This document shows, one piece after another, positions 9,207-19,703 of a stretch of DNA of 64,000 nucleotides (positions are counted from its first letter, which is position 1; each line of letters opens with the position of its first letter). The DNA lies in the NCBI GenBank assembly GCA_003280345.1, contig QCFB01000003.1:1-64000 (forward strand). The letters run 5' to 3'. Both the position numbers and the translations under genes were made by a program. The notes under the pieces were generated by a model. That model did no database searches and was not told the DNA's origin. It saw nothing but the letters and a program-made list of their open reading frames with translations. Source of the DNA: Prochlorococcus sp. AG-363-A16 (GTDB lineage Bacteria > Cyanobacteriota > Cyanobacteriia > PCC-6307 > Cyanobiaceae).

Positions 9207-9640
9207 AATTTTCCACCCTCATTTTGTTTTCGAAGTGCGTCCTGAACCTTTTCCTTTACATCGTCTGGGACCTGTTTAGGGCAGTACTGCAAAGCACCAG
9301 TAACTATCTGGAACTCAGCTCCACTAAAAAGCTGTTTATTAGTTAGTTTCTCTTCTCCTGCAGAAACAACGAAGCCTCCATGCCTACCATTTAGAACTTG
9401 TGCATAAGTTGCTGCTGCAATACCAACCGCCTTAGGGAACTCAATCCCTGCAGATCTAGCATTACAAAGATATGAGGCGCCAATACCCCTATACAAGAAA
9501 ATTTCCTCTGTGGTTGCAGGCGATAGCTTTTTAGAATTAGCTTCTGACTGGGCCGAGGAGCCACAGCTTGCAAGGGCTAAAGGAACTAGTAAAAAAGGAG
9601 TTGCTAGTACCTTGCCTAGACGACTTGAAAAGGTTCCCAA
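9203..9640 (-). CDS. Small predicted lipoprotein, unknown function
   Basis: The 145-residue protein begins with a lipoprotein signal peptide: ATPFLLVPLALASC contains a lipobox (LASC) with the acceptor Cys near residue 26. The mature part holds two further Cys (in SYLCNARS and ALQYCPKQ), which could form a disulfide in the periplasm. I do not recognise the domain. Similar small exported proteins are common in marine picocyanobacteria. The only start available before the signal peptide is TTG (9640). The stop codon lies inside an 18-bp hairpin. Confidence 0.65.
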   Translation of the reverse strand: MGTFSSRLGKVLATPFLLVPLALASCGSSAQSEANSKKLSPATTEEIFLYRGIGASYLCNARSAGIEFPKAVGIAAATYAQVLNGRHGGFVVSAGEEKLTNKQLFSGAEFQIVTGALQYCPKQVPDDVKEKVQDALRKQNEGGKL

Positions 9641-9955
9641 CGGATTGAAAGTGAATATTCAGTAATGGTGGCTAAACCCACCAATGTTTAGCTCAACAAT
9701 GATTACATGTTTTTCGAAATAGGTCTATTCGGAAAGCTAGCCAATGAAAGAGATGACATGAATCAAATTAATTTATAGATTAATGGTTGATCAACTAATT
9801 ACAACCTTAGAAGAAATTTGCTCTGAACTAATGGGTTACCACTGCCTCATTAAGGCTAAATTCAGGAAAATAATCTTCAACAATCCATTAATTGTTCTAT
9901 AAATCGATACAAAGCCCGATAATGTATCTCTCAACTTTGAAAGGCGTTTGACGCT
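9641..9955. other. Divergent gap upstream of sasA
   Basis: This gap separates the lipoprotein gene from sasA. It contains a small GGTGG/CCACC hairpin (9667-9682). A 39-codon plus-strand frame at 9783-9902 (ATG start) has no ribosome site and no recognisable product, so it is not called as a gene. Confidence 0.45.
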
Positions 9956-11101
9956 TTGGATGGGGTCAAAGTAAATAAGCGGCAGCACCTACAGCTGCTA
10001 CTTGTGGCAGCTCGCCACCATCTCTCAAGAGGAGATTTGAGATCGCTTGTTCAATATCTTGAGAACGAAGAGTGTGGTTTCGATGTAACTCTCCAAGTCT
10101 CAGAGCCAAGCGAGAATCCAGAACTACTCGAACTCCATAGATTAGTAGCTATCCCTGCTCTAATAAAACTTTCACCAGGTCCCAAGCAAATTTTTGCAGG
10201 TAGTAGCATTTCTCAGCAAGTCAGAAGTTGGTTGCCAAGATGGCAACAAGAAAGAGTAATTAGCAGGTTAGGGCTTAGTTTGAGACCTACAGAACTAGAT
10301 GGGCGAAGAACTCAAAAGGAATTACAATTAGAAGATGAGTTGTTGGGATTGAAACAAGAGAATGAGACTCTGATCAACCGAATAAATTCTCAGGAAAGTC
10401 TGTTAAGGATGGTTGCGCATGAATTGAGGACTCCTCTTACGGCAGCCGCCTTAGCTGTTCAAAGTCAACAACTAGGTCAAATTGATACTAAAAAATTTCA
10501 AGATGTCATTAAGAGGCGTCTTGATGAAATAGAGGTGCTCTCTAAGGACCTTCTAGAAGTTGGGAGCACCAAATGGGAAGATCTTTTCAACCCTCAAAGT
10601 CTTGATTTAGCCAATGTTTCTGCAGAAGCAATCCTTGAGCTGGAGAAACTATGGCTAAAAAGAGGAATTGGCATAAATACGGATATTCCCTTAGACCTGC
10701 CCAAAGTTTTTGCAGATCAACGTCGAATGAAGCAGGTTTTATTGAACCTCATTGAAAACGCCCTGAAATTTACAGAAAGTGGTGGGAAAATCTCAATAAA
10801 GATGTTGCACAGAACGAGTCAATGGGTAGAGGTAAGTGTTTGTGATAATGGGCCAGGAGTGCCCCTAGAAGAACAGCAAAGAATATTTCTTGATCGAGTT
10901 CGGCTGCCTCAAACATCAACCCTCACGAAAGGCTTTGGGATTGGTCTTTCTGTCTGCAGACGGTTAGTAGAAGTGCATGGTGGAAGAATTTGGGTTGTAT
11001 CCCAACCTGGGGAAGGAGCCTGCTTTTACTTCACTGTTCCAGTTTGGCAAGGACAAAGCAAGGAAGAGTTGGCCTTGACGGAGGGTGATCCTGGCCCGTA
11101 A
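9956..11101 (+). CDS. sasA: Clock-output histidine kinase SasA
   Basis: Transmits the KaiC circadian state to the regulator RpaA. The 381-residue protein has a KaiB-like thioredoxin-fold sensor (about residues 8-97), a short coiled coil (125-147), an H-box [10 protein letters not shown] (phosphorylated His about 155) and a HATPase domain with N box ([11 protein letters not shown]), G1 (DNGPGVP) and G2 (GFGIGL). The only start in the open frame after an upstream TGA is TTG at 9956. The kai genes are not in this window. Prochlorococcus clocks are reduced (KaiA lost), so SasA may receive only part of the usual signal. Confidence 0.92.
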   Translation: MDGVKVNKRQHLQLLLVAARHHLSRGDLRSLVQYLENEECGFDVTLQVSEPSENPELLELHRLVAIPALIKLSPGPKQIFAGSSISQQVRSWLPRWQQERVISRLGLSLRPTELDGRRTQKELQLEDELLGLKQENETLINRINSQESLLRMVAHELRTPLTAAALAVQSQQLGQIDTKKFQDVIKRRLDEIEVLSKDLLEVGSTKWEDLFNPQSLDLANVSAEAILELEKLWLKRGIGINTDIPLDLPKVFADQRRMKQVLLNLIENALKFTESGGKISIKMLHRTSQWVEVSVCDNGPGVPLEEQQRIFLDRVRLPQTSTLTKGFGIGLSVCRRLVEVHGGRIWVVSQPGEGACFYFTVPVWQGQSKEELALTEGDPGP

Positions 11102-11150
11102 CTTCAAGTGTGATCTTAGGGACACTTGTCTCTAAAAAGATCACGGCCTC

Positions 11151-11223
11151 GCCCCCATCGTCTAGAGGCCTAGGACACCTCCCTTTCACGGAGGCGACAG
11201 GGGTTCGAATCCCCTTGGGGGTA
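11151..11223 (+). tRNA. trnE: tRNA-Glu (UUC)
   Basis: A 73-nt cloverleaf. The acceptor GCCCCCA pairs with TGGGGGT and discriminator A follows. The anticodon stem CCTCC/GGAGG encloses a 7-nt loop with anticodon TTC, and a T-arm with GGTTCGAATCC is present. The CCA end is not encoded. In cyanobacteria this tRNA also feeds tetrapyrrole synthesis through glutamyl-tRNA reductase. Confidence 0.97.
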
Positions 11224-11340
11224 TTTTCTCAACTTATGATTAAGAAAAAACTTTTAAATTTTTTCCTTAAGCAATTTAGCCAATTACCAAAATTGTTAGA
11301 GGTTTCATGAAAAGTTGCCATTTGCCTATCCTCAAAATAT

Positions 11341-11913
11341 TCACATGTTGAGCGCTGCTTCATAAGCAGATTGCTCAACAGCCAAAAGATTTGCAGAGAG
11401 GTCTTCTCTAAGGCGCCTTTCAATAAGAGCAACTGGCATCCCAATACAACCTTGAACGATTAGTTCGTAAAGCAACCAACTTCCTTTCCCTTCTGGAAGC
11501 TCTTTCATCCTCCATGAACCTTCGAATCGCCTGAAATCACCTTTAAGCAGATGAAACCGCAATATTCCATTCGAGAGGTCTTCCTCTAACTCCAAATGAA
11601 CCTCAGCCGAAAACTTAAATCCCATTAATGTTTGAGATCCAACCTGCTTTAAACGAACTCGGTTCGAGTCCCTTGAAAGCAAAGTACTGCTAGCAAGGTT
11701 GGGAATAAAATCACTCAGGTGATCGTAGTCAGTAAGTACTTTCCATAAAAAATCGATGCCAATAGGTGTGCAAACTTGAGCAGCAAGCCTCCTGACTCCA
11801 TTGGGTAGTTTCTCCATCGTTTGTTCAATGGTGCGATTCTTTAAATATTTATCTCCAACATGCTTCAAAGAGTTTGATCCAGAAGGACTCTGAAGGGCTG
11901 CAAGAGATTCCAA
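11341..11913 (-). CDS. SRPBCC (START/polyketide-cyclase-like) family protein
   Basis: The 190-residue soluble protein carries an SRPBCC fold: APIGIDFLWKVLTDYDHLSDFIPN-like block near residues 50-72, then alternating strands (RVRLKQVGSQ, FSAEVHLEL) and a C-terminal helix (EDLSANLLAVEQ). These proteins bind hydrophobic ligands; in cyanobacteria many paralogues are uncharacterised. The frame opens with TTG at 11913; the ATG at codon 33 would remove a weak N-terminal extension, so the start is uncertain. It lies next to tRNA-Glu on the opposite strand. Confidence 0.72.
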   Translation of the reverse strand: MESLAALQSPSGSNSLKHVGDKYLKNRTIEQTMEKLPNGVRRLAAQVCTPIGIDFLWKVLTDYDHLSDFIPNLASSTLLSRDSNRVRLKQVGSQTLMGFKFSAEVHLELEEDLSNGILRFHLLKGDFRRFEGSWRMKELPEGKGSWLLYELIVQGCIGMPVALIERRLREDLSANLLAVEQSAYEAALNM

Positions 11914-12046
11914 CTGGGAAGCATTTGAATGAAAAGGAACTATATAGAAGAAGCTCTAAAAACGCTTGTTAAATTGGACGCCTTAACTGTGCCAATCCCA
12001 AAACGTGAACTGTGAAGACTTGCTGAGCAACCAAATCAAGCAATGA

Positions 12047-13147
<1,101 letters not shown>

Positions 13148-13168
13148 GAACCAAGCAAAAAATATTAA

Positions 13169-13228
13169 CTAGCAACTAAAAGCTCTTGAAAGACCAAAAT
13201 TGTTTTTTCAAGAGCTTTTAGTTGCTAG
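13169..13228. terminator. 23-bp perfect hairpin downstream of petH
   Basis: The arm at 13169-13191 pairs without mismatch with 13206-13228 around a 14-nt loop. It begins 21 bp after the petH stop. It lacks a downstream T-tract, so it may work as an mRNA 3' stabiliser or processing site rather than as a simple terminator. It separates petH from zwf. Confidence 0.6.
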
Positions 13229-13348
13229 AACAACCTATGAAATTTCAATATGGTTTTTGGGCATCCGACCACAAAACATGGCGATATGCGTCTTAGGACT
13301 TTGAATTTATACATTCTTGATTAATCCATCGGCGGAGGTCCGTTTTAA

Positions 13349-14872
13349 ATGAGCTCGCCGATCACGAACCCATTGAGGGTAGGGCTCCGCCAAGAGAGAG
13401 TTATACCACCTCAGTGCCTAGTTATTTTTGGTGCAAGTGGAGACCTAACTCACCGAAAACTAGTCCCTTCTCTATTTGAACTATATAAACAACGTCGTTT
13501 ACCAAGTGAATTTGCTCTGCTTGGATGTGCTCGCAGGCCTTGGAGCGACCATGATTTTAGACAGAAAATGGCGGCCAGTCTGTCCGATAAAATTAAGGAA
13601 AGTCCCATTGAATGGGATGAATTCTGTAAAGGTTTATTTTATGAGCCTGTAAATATCACTCATCGAGAAGATCTTATAAAGCTTGGACAAAGGCTGGAGG
13701 AAATTGATCGTTTACGCGCAACCCACAGCAACCGCACCTTCTATCTTTCTATATCGCCAGAGTTCTACGGCATCGCATGTAGATCTTTAGCAGAAGCAAA
13801 CTTACTTAAAGACCCTAAACGTAGTCGTGTAGTAATTGAAAAGCCTTTTGGGAGAGACTATAGAAGTGCTCAAGCGCTCAACAAATTAGTCCAAAACTAC
13901 TGTCAAGAAAGTCAGGTTTTCCGAATTGACCACTACCTCGGCAAGGAAACAGTTCAAAACATACTTGTACTGAGATTTGCTAACACAATTTTTGAGCCAA
14001 TTTGGAATCGGAATTACATTTCAAGCATACAAATCACAGCAGCAGAAACCGTAGGAGTTGAAGAGCGTGCTGGATATTACGAAAGCTCTGGGGCACTCCG
14101 AGACATGGTTCAGAACCATTTAACACAAATGCTTTCAATTACCGCAATGGAACCACCTGGACACTTTGACCCAGAAGCAATCCGGAATGAGAAAGCCAAA
14201 GTTTTACAAGCGGCTCGCATTGCAGATGAAATTGAACCTTGGAAATGTTGTATACGAGGACAATACGGAAGAGGAGGTAACAAAGAAGAACCTCTGCTTG
14301 GATATCGAGAAGAATCAGGTGTTAGTCCAAGTAGTACAACTGAGACGTATGTAGCGATAAAGCTATTTATTGACAATTGGCGTTGGCAAGGCGTGCCGTT
14401 TTATATACGTACAGGGAAGCGATTGCCAAAACGCGTTAGCGAAGTAGTACTTACCTTCAGAGAAGCTCCAGTTCACCTTTTTGATGCGGCTGGAGGTAGT
14501 CCTACTTCAAATCAACTGATTCTGAGGATTCAACCTGATGAAGGAGCTGTATTTCGTTTTGATGTTAAATCTCCTGGTTCTGGAATGCGTAGTCGCCCAG
14601 TAGAGATGGACTTTTCCTATGAACAATCTTTTGGAGAACCCTCTGATGAAGGTTATGTGCGCCTACTAGCAGATGCCATGCTTGGCGATCCAACACTTTT
14701 TACACGAAGTGACGAAGTTGAAGCAGCTTGGCGGCTATACACACCTCTTCTTGAACTAATAGAGGACAAACCTTGGCAATTACCTATTCATCAATATGAA
14801 TCCAGAACATGGGGGCCAGCTGCAGCGGATGTTCTTCTGGCTAGAGATGAGCTTCTTTGGCGCCGCCCTTGA
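13349..14872 (+). CDS. zwf: Glucose-6-phosphate 1-dehydrogenase
   Basis: First enzyme of the oxidative pentose phosphate pathway, supplying NADPH in the dark. The 507-residue protein has the NADP-binding GASGDLT (residues 28-34), the active-site RIDHYLGKE (192-200) and the conserved FYIRTGKRLP. The length is standard. It is followed 38 bp later by opcA, its redox-dependent effector, and then by cobB, all on the same strand, so zwf-opcA is very likely one transcript. Confidence 0.97.
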   Translation: MSSPITNPLRVGLRQERVIPPQCLVIFGASGDLTHRKLVPSLFELYKQRRLPSEFALLGCARRPWSDHDFRQKMAASLSDKIKESPIEWDEFCKGLFYEPVNITHREDLIKLGQRLEEIDRLRATHSNRTFYLSISPEFYGIACRSLAEANLLKDPKRSRVVIEKPFGRDYRSAQALNKLVQNYCQESQVFRIDHYLGKETVQNILVLRFANTIFEPIWNRNYISSIQITAAETVGVEERAGYYESSGALRDMVQNHLTQMLSITAMEPPGHFDPEAIRNEKAKVLQAARIADEIEPWKCCIRGQYGRGGNKEEPLLGYREESGVSPSSTTETYVAIKLFIDNWRWQGVPFYIRTGKRLPKRVSEVVLTFREAPVHLFDAAGGSPTSNQLILRIQPDEGAVFRFDVKSPGSGMRSRPVEMDFSYEQSFGEPSDEGYVRLLADAMLGDPTLFTRSDEVEAAWRLYTPLLELIEDKPWQLPIHQYESRTWGPAAADVLLARDELLWRRP

Positions 14873-14910
14873 ACTTTTAAATACTTTAATTCTTTTTATT
14901 TGGCCGAATC

Positions 14911-16233
14911 ATGTCTCCTCAATTAACACTTCAGACACCTCTTCAACTTCCCCCCGATGAAATACCAAGCTATCTAGATCAACTTTGGGAAAAAGATCAA
15001 CCTGGGAATTCAGGAGCAAACACTTTTTGCTTACTTGTTTGGCAACCTGCCTGGATTGAACAAGAACTTGTTCGTGTAGGAAAAATCAAAGCCCCAATTC
15101 TTGGAACACAACGTAATGAGCTTATTGAAGCTGCTCGTCAGATTGTTTTAAAAGGAGATTTACCTCATAGCACTCCTCCCTTCGATAAAAGAGTTGTCGA
15201 ATCCCTATCAGAGCTAAGTGGTAAAGAACAGAAAGATGACCTAAGAGGACAACATGTTGATTCAGCAATTAGTGCATTACAACCAAGACGCCTAATCACA
15301 CTTGCTCCAACTCTTGACAAAAATCATGCCTTAGAAGCTCTTGTGGCAGCATATTGTCCCCTTCCAGAAGAAGGTGGGGGTAATTCTGCCTGTGGGGATG
15401 TAGTCGTCCTGCGAGGCAGCATTAATTCCTTAGAAAAAGGACTAGATATTCTTGATGGACTTTTACCAGAAGAACTACCCGCCTGGCTTTGGTGGAATGG
15501 CAATCTCGATGAAGCCCCCAACCTTCTCTCCCAACTTGCTTTACCTAAGCAAAGGCTTGTTATAGATACTGCCCTAGGAGAGCCAATGAAATGTCTTGAT
15601 CTACTTAAAGGGAAAGTGACCTCAGGACAAGCTGTAAATGATTTGAATTGGTTAAGGCTTAGGACGTGGAGAGAAACTCTGGCAATGGTTTTCGACCCAC
15701 CTTCTAGAAGAAATGCTCTAAACAACATAGTGAAATTAGATATAGATATAGAAGGGAAAAATCCAGTGCAAGGCTTACTACTAGCAGCCTGGATTGCAGA
15801 GCGCCTTAACTGGAAACTTCAAGAAAGTAATTTGCTAAATAATGAAAGTATTGAGGCAAAGTTTCGGCGGCCTGATGGAATTATCGCGAACTTCCGATTG
15901 GTTCATTTACCAATTGGGAAGCCAAGCATTCACCCTGGTCAAATTGTTGGAATTAGATTGATATGCAAGCCATATCAAAACCCAAGGCAAGGTATGTGCG
16001 TAATACTGGCCTCAGAATCTGGTGAATGCATGCGACTTGAAGCTGGTGGGATGGCAAATATGGAACTTGTCGAAGAGGTAGTTCCTATACAAAATAATTC
16101 GGTGGAGATGGATGTCGCTCGACTACTTAGCACTAGTCGAGGAAGTACTAGTCCCCTACTTGAGAGAGCTGCCCCGATAGCTACAAAGATGCTTAGTTTG
16201 TCCCAAAGTTCCAACTCGGCCAAATTCAACTAA
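14911..16233 (+). CDS. opcA: G6PDH effector/assembly protein OpcA
   Basis: OpcA binds and activates cyanobacterial glucose-6-phosphate dehydrogenase and links its activity to thioredoxin redox state. The 440-residue product matches the family in length and in its position directly after zwf. The N-terminal part includes NTFCLLVWQPAWIEQELVR and the middle contains RPRRLITLAP-like and WWNGNLDEAP segments. No catalytic motif is expected. The thioredoxin gene at 34.7 kb could be its redox partner (inference). Confidence 0.92.
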   Translation: MSPQLTLQTPLQLPPDEIPSYLDQLWEKDQPGNSGANTFCLLVWQPAWIEQELVRVGKIKAPILGTQRNELIEAARQIVLKGDLPHSTPPFDKRVVESLSELSGKEQKDDLRGQHVDSAISALQPRRLITLAPTLDKNHALEALVAAYCPLPEEGGGNSACGDVVVLRGSINSLEKGLDILDGLLPEELPAWLWWNGNLDEAPNLLSQLALPKQRLVIDTALGEPMKCLDLLKGKVTSGQAVNDLNWLRLRTWRETLAMVFDPPSRRNALNNIVKLDIDIEGKNPVQGLLLAAWIAERLNWKLQESNLLNNESIEAKFRRPDGIIANFRLVHLPIGKPSIHPGQIVGIRLICKPYQNPRQGMCVILASESGECMRLEAGGMANMELVEEVVPIQNNSVEMDVARLLSTSRGSTSPLLERAAPIATKMLSLSQSSNSAKFN

Positions 16234-16246
16234 AAGTTCAGCTCCT

Positions 16247-17668
16247 ATGGCTTGTGTAATTGCTGCTCCAACAAGTGGAAGTGGTAAAACCTTACTAAGC
16301 CTTCTCCTCGCATCTTGGGCTCGTTGTAATGGCCAAAGCCTTCAAACCTTTAAAACAGGACCAGATTATCTAGACCCACAGCAACTTACAGCCGTCTCTA
16401 AAAGGCCTTGTCGCAATCTAGATATCAAACTCTGCGGTAATAACTGGGTAAAAGATAGCTTTCATGGCTTTGGCGGGTCTGCAGACCTAGCTCTAGTTGA
16501 AGGAGTTATGGGTTTATTTGACGGGGTTGGTAGCTCTACAGAAGGAAGCACCGCAAACCTAGCCCGTTTTCTTAAACTGCCAATAGTTCTAATAATTGAT
16601 GCAAGAGGTCAAGCTGCCTCATTGGCAGCTTTAGTAAAGGGGTTCAGAGACCATGATTCTTCTATTGAACTTGCCGGAGTAGTCCTCAATCAAGTAAGCA
16701 CTAAACGTCATAAGGATTTACTAATAGAAGTGCTTAATGGAATTAATGTACAAATATTGGGTTGTCTTTTCAAGAATCCTGAACTGAACTTATCCAGCAG
16801 ATATTTAGGTCTGGCACCCGCTCACGAAATTAAAAATCTCAATACGAAGATTCATTTATGGGCAAAGATAGCAAAATCGAATCTTGATCTCGAAAAATTC
16901 GAGCAGCTTCTTCAAGCTCCAACACCATCAAAAACTCCTATAGAGAAAATAATTAATAACAGAGAGAAAAGTCATGAATTAAAAAAGTTCCCAATTGCAA
17001 TTGCTCAAGACAAAGCTTTTCATTTTCGTTATCCAGAAACCAAAGAATTTCTTGAAGCCTTTGGAATGCCCTGCATTAATTGGAAGCCACTTGAAAACGA
17101 AAAAATACCTTTTGAGGCAAAAGGTTTAATTATTCCAGGAGGTTTTCCAGAGCAATATGCAAAAGAAATTAGCAATTCTGATATAAGCAGAAAAGAGCTT
17201 TGGAGGTTTATTAGAAAGCATCCAATATACGCAGAATGTGGAGGGATGTTATTTCTAGGGAATTCAATTACAGACTTAAATGGAGAAACCTACCCTATGA
17301 GCGGCCTACTTCCATTTAATGCACGTGAAGGAAAACTTGTTGTTGGATATAGAGAGATCGAAGCAATAAATAATAATCCTATTTTAACGAAGGGAGATAG
17401 GCTTATTGGCCATGAGTTCCACAAATGGGAAGTTATAAATGCCAATAGTATATATTTAATTGATAAAAAAAGGCATAGTGGAAATTCTTCACTAAACAAA
17501 GAATATAAACCTTCATGGAATTTAAAAGGCTGGAAAATAGAACAAAGAGAAGAAGGGTGGAGCAGCAAATTCTTACATGCAAGCTGGGTGCATTTACACT
17601 GGCCGAGCCAACCAAAGATTTTAACTCGTTGGCGTAAAACTATAGAATCTTCAATTGAAAATAGTTGA
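16247..17668 (+). CDS. cobB: Cobyrinate a,c-diamide synthase
   Basis: Amidates cobyrinic acid in (pseudo)cobalamin synthesis, using glutamine and ATP. The 473-residue protein starts with a P-loop (APTSGSGKTLLSLLLA, residues 7-22) and the DxxK-type TFKTGPDYLDP motif. It ends with a GATase_3 domain whose catalytic Cys is in YAECGGMLFLG. The C-terminal HASWVHLHW supplies the expected His. It starts 13 bp after opcA on the same strand, so co-transcription is likely, although the pathways are unrelated. Confidence 0.93.
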   Translation: MACVIAAPTSGSGKTLLSLLLASWARCNGQSLQTFKTGPDYLDPQQLTAVSKRPCRNLDIKLCGNNWVKDSFHGFGGSADLALVEGVMGLFDGVGSSTEGSTANLARFLKLPIVLIIDARGQAASLAALVKGFRDHDSSIELAGVVLNQVSTKRHKDLLIEVLNGINVQILGCLFKNPELNLSSRYLGLAPAHEIKNLNTKIHLWAKIAKSNLDLEKFEQLLQAPTPSKTPIEKIINNREKSHELKKFPIAIAQDKAFHFRYPETKEFLEAFGMPCINWKPLENEKIPFEAKGLIIPGGFPEQYAKEISNSDISRKELWRFIRKHPIYAECGGMLFLGNSITDLNGETYPMSGLLPFNAREGKLVVGYREIEAINNNPILTKGDRLIGHEFHKWEVINANSIYLIDKKRHSGNSSLNKEYKPSWNLKGWKIEQREEGWSSKFLHASWVHLHWPSQPKILTRWRKTIESSIENS

Positions 17669-17704
17669 TTAAATTTAGGGCATTCAATCTCTTTAATTAG
17701 AAAT

Positions 17705-17728
17705 TTTTTGAAAATATATTTTCAAAAA
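17705..17728. terminator. Bidirectional terminator between cobB and recD-like gene
   Basis: A perfect 24-bp palindrome (12-bp arms, 17705-17716 and 17717-17728) rich in A and T with T-runs on both strands. It lies between two convergent genes and covers the recD-like stop codon. Its position and its symmetry suggest termination of both transcripts. Confidence 0.6.
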
Positions 17729-19194
17729 CCTTCCGATTTTTTAAATTGTTTAAGCCAATAAGATTGAACTAATTCCCCTTGGTCTTTGCTTGCCAACCAC
17801 ACACAATCACTTGCCCTCGTAACAGCAACGTAAACCAACTGCTTACGCAACAACAAGTCCTTAGGCCAAAAGACATCTGGAGCTATAAATACCTCTCTGA
17901 AGGTACTGCCCTGACTTCGGTGAACTGTCAAAACAGATGCAGGTCCTAAAGAGGCAAATGCATCACGGATAAAAAAGAACTTTCGCCAAAGAGAACGTCC
18001 CTCTTTTTTGCCTGCCTCTTTCGCCTGTCCTCGAAGCCTTTGCAAGGTCAGATCAAGTTGATTTCTCGCAGAAGTTCCTACCGGAGGAGCAAGTCGCAGA
18101 GAAACTTCAAGCTCCCCAGCTCTAACTTTCACCATCAATGTTTCAATAACTGGAGCTGTCCAATCCATCTCTGATGAAAGGCCAAAATCTCCGAGGTCAC
18201 ATCTTTCAGGGGAAACATCTCTTACCAAAAGCTCCCTATTTGAGCCAAGAACCATGTCAGGCTCTTCGCCCATATCGCTTCCATTTATAGATGCTGGTGC
18301 CATAACTGCATTTCGACTAATCAAAACTTCTCCTGGCAAAACAGGTAACTGATCAGCCATTTCTCCATGTATTGCTCTTCTTGCATGAGGAACCAAGCTT
18401 TCTAATGTGCGATTGGTATAGCAAAGAATGCGAGCTGCATCGGGATTATCTTGCTCGGCCGCAACTTTCAAAGCCGTAGTTGCTCTTGCTAACCAACTCT
18501 TCGTTTCAATACATCCAACTAAACCTTTTTCTGTTTGGATTACAGGCAAGCATGGAGGCCTCTGACATTTAAGACTTCCATCTCTAAGAAGACTCGCGAG
18601 ATGAAGGACTGGACCTTGATGTCTTACTACATCTTTTAAATGTGCTTTAGCTGCTCTCTTAATTGAAAAAACAGGACTTTGGCTCTCTCCTATTGGCGGA
18701 AGCTGCTCAGGGTCTCCTACAAAAACAAGTCGAGTCTTAAAAGGTTGAGCACACTCTAGAGCTATTGCCAAAAGGGTGCTATCAACCATGGAAGCCTCAT
18801 CTATAAGCACCAAACCCAACTGTTCCAAAGAGTTAGCTGTCTGATCTGTTCTCTCACAAATCTCCGCATCCCCTTTCCTCCTTAATTTCAACCGAAGCAA
18901 TCTATGAATAGTGGAGGGGTACCAACTCGGCTTTAACTCTTCAAGTTCCAACTCTCTTCGCAAAACACCAACAGCTTTATGAGTTGGAGCAACGACAGTC
19001 CAACAAAGCCCAGTTGCTTCTACCAAGCGGAGCAATCTAATAGAAAGAAATGTCTTTCCACTTCCTGCATATCCGCTTAAGACGAAAGGTTCTCCTAATT
19101 GTTTTTTTTCTAACCAATCTCTGAAAGAAATGACCGCCTTGTTTTGGTCGAGAGTTAAGCCTCTAGAACCGATTTCATCTGAAAGTTCAGTCAC
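17722..19194 (-). CDS. RecD-like superfamily 1 DNA helicase
   Basis: ATP-dependent 5'-3' helicase of the RecD/Pif1-like group. The 490-residue protein shows Walker A (GYAGSGKTFLS), Walker B (VLIDEASMVD), motif III (GDPEQLPPIG) and a C-terminal UvrD_C_2 block (TVHRSQGSTFREVFI, then YVAVTRAS). There is no N-terminal RecB-binding domain, so it is a short stand-alone helicase. The GTG start overlaps the upstream PAP2 stop by 4 bp (GTGA), the last link of a folD-crtE-PAP2-recD operon. Confidence 0.85.
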   Translation of the reverse strand: MTELSDEIGSRGLTLDQNKAVISFRDWLEKKQLGEPFVLSGYAGSGKTFLSIRLLRLVEATGLCWTVVAPTHKAVGVLRRELELEELKPSWYPSTIHRLLRLKLRRKGDAEICERTDQTANSLEQLGLVLIDEASMVDSTLLAIALECAQPFKTRLVFVGDPEQLPPIGESQSPVFSIKRAAKAHLKDVVRHQGPVLHLASLLRDGSLKCQRPPCLPVIQTEKGLVGCIETKSWLARATTALKVAAEQDNPDAARILCYTNRTLESLVPHARRAIHGEMADQLPVLPGEVLISRNAVMAPASINGSDMGEEPDMVLGSNRELLVRDVSPERCDLGDFGLSSEMDWTAPVIETLMVKVRAGELEVSLRLAPPVGTSARNQLDLTLQRLRGQAKEAGKKEGRSLWRKFFFIRDAFASLGPASVLTVHRSQGSTFREVFIAPDVFWPKDLLLRKQLVYVAVTRASDCVWLASKDQGELVQSYWLKQFKKSEGF

Positions 19195-19703
19195 CCCAAA
19201 CCAAAGCCAAATATTTGAGCCAAATGAAGCGGTGAACCTACAAAAATAATTCCAGGCAAAGCCACTGCTGGGCCAAAGAGACTACCAATAAATACTTCAA
19301 GTCGAGTATGTCCCAAACTTTCTTTCAGAGGTTTCTGTGGTGTTATCGGCCAATTCTCAATAGGAAGTTCGTTGACCCTAGTAGCAATCAATCCCGAAGC
19401 TCTTCTTATTCCACTAGCGTCATACATAACAACTAACGCCACTGTGGAAGCTATTGCAAAGGCTGGGTGCCCAAAACCAAGCTCAATTCCCACTCCTGAA
19501 GCAGTACCCGTAACAAGAGCAGAATGACTTGAAGGCATCCCACCCGTTTCAAGTAAAACCGATGGACGCCATTGACGATGTTGAACAAGCTCCACAAATA
19601 ATTTGGACAATTGAGCCAATCCACAAGCAACAAGTGCCCAAGCAAGAACTGCGTTATCAAAAAACTCCATTACAGGATTAGTTGAAATCTCAGCAAAGAT
19701 CAT
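19191..19703 (-). CDS. Divergent PAP2 (DUF212/YuiD) family membrane protein
   Basis: The 170-residue membrane protein belongs to the divergent PAP2 family related to acid phosphatase/vanadium haloperoxidase. Landmarks are [10 protein letters not shown], the [15 protein letters not shown] phosphatase-like motif with PSSHS, and [16 protein letters not shown]-terminal [14 protein letters not shown] is also typical. Its substrate is unknown; a lipid pyrophosphate is plausible because it sits 4 bp inside the end of crtE (ATGA overlap), which makes geranylgeranyl diphosphate. An ATG at codon 12 is an alternative start. Confidence 0.85.
   Translation of the reverse strand: MIFAEISTNPVMEFFDNAVLAWALVACGLAQLSKLFVELVQHRQWRPSVLLETGGMPSSHSALVTGTASGVGIELGFGHPAFAIASTVALVVMYDASGIRRASGLIATRVNELPIENWPITPQKPLKESLGHTRLEVFIGSLFGPAVALPGIIFVGSPLHLAQIFGFGLG

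Noticed and set aside
9783-9902. 39-codon + strand frame upstream of sasA
   Set aside because: No ribosome site, no recognisable product; could be chance in an AT-rich gap.
11110-11310. 66-codon frame across the tRNA-Glu gene
   Set aside because: It reads straight through the tRNA and has no protein-like character.
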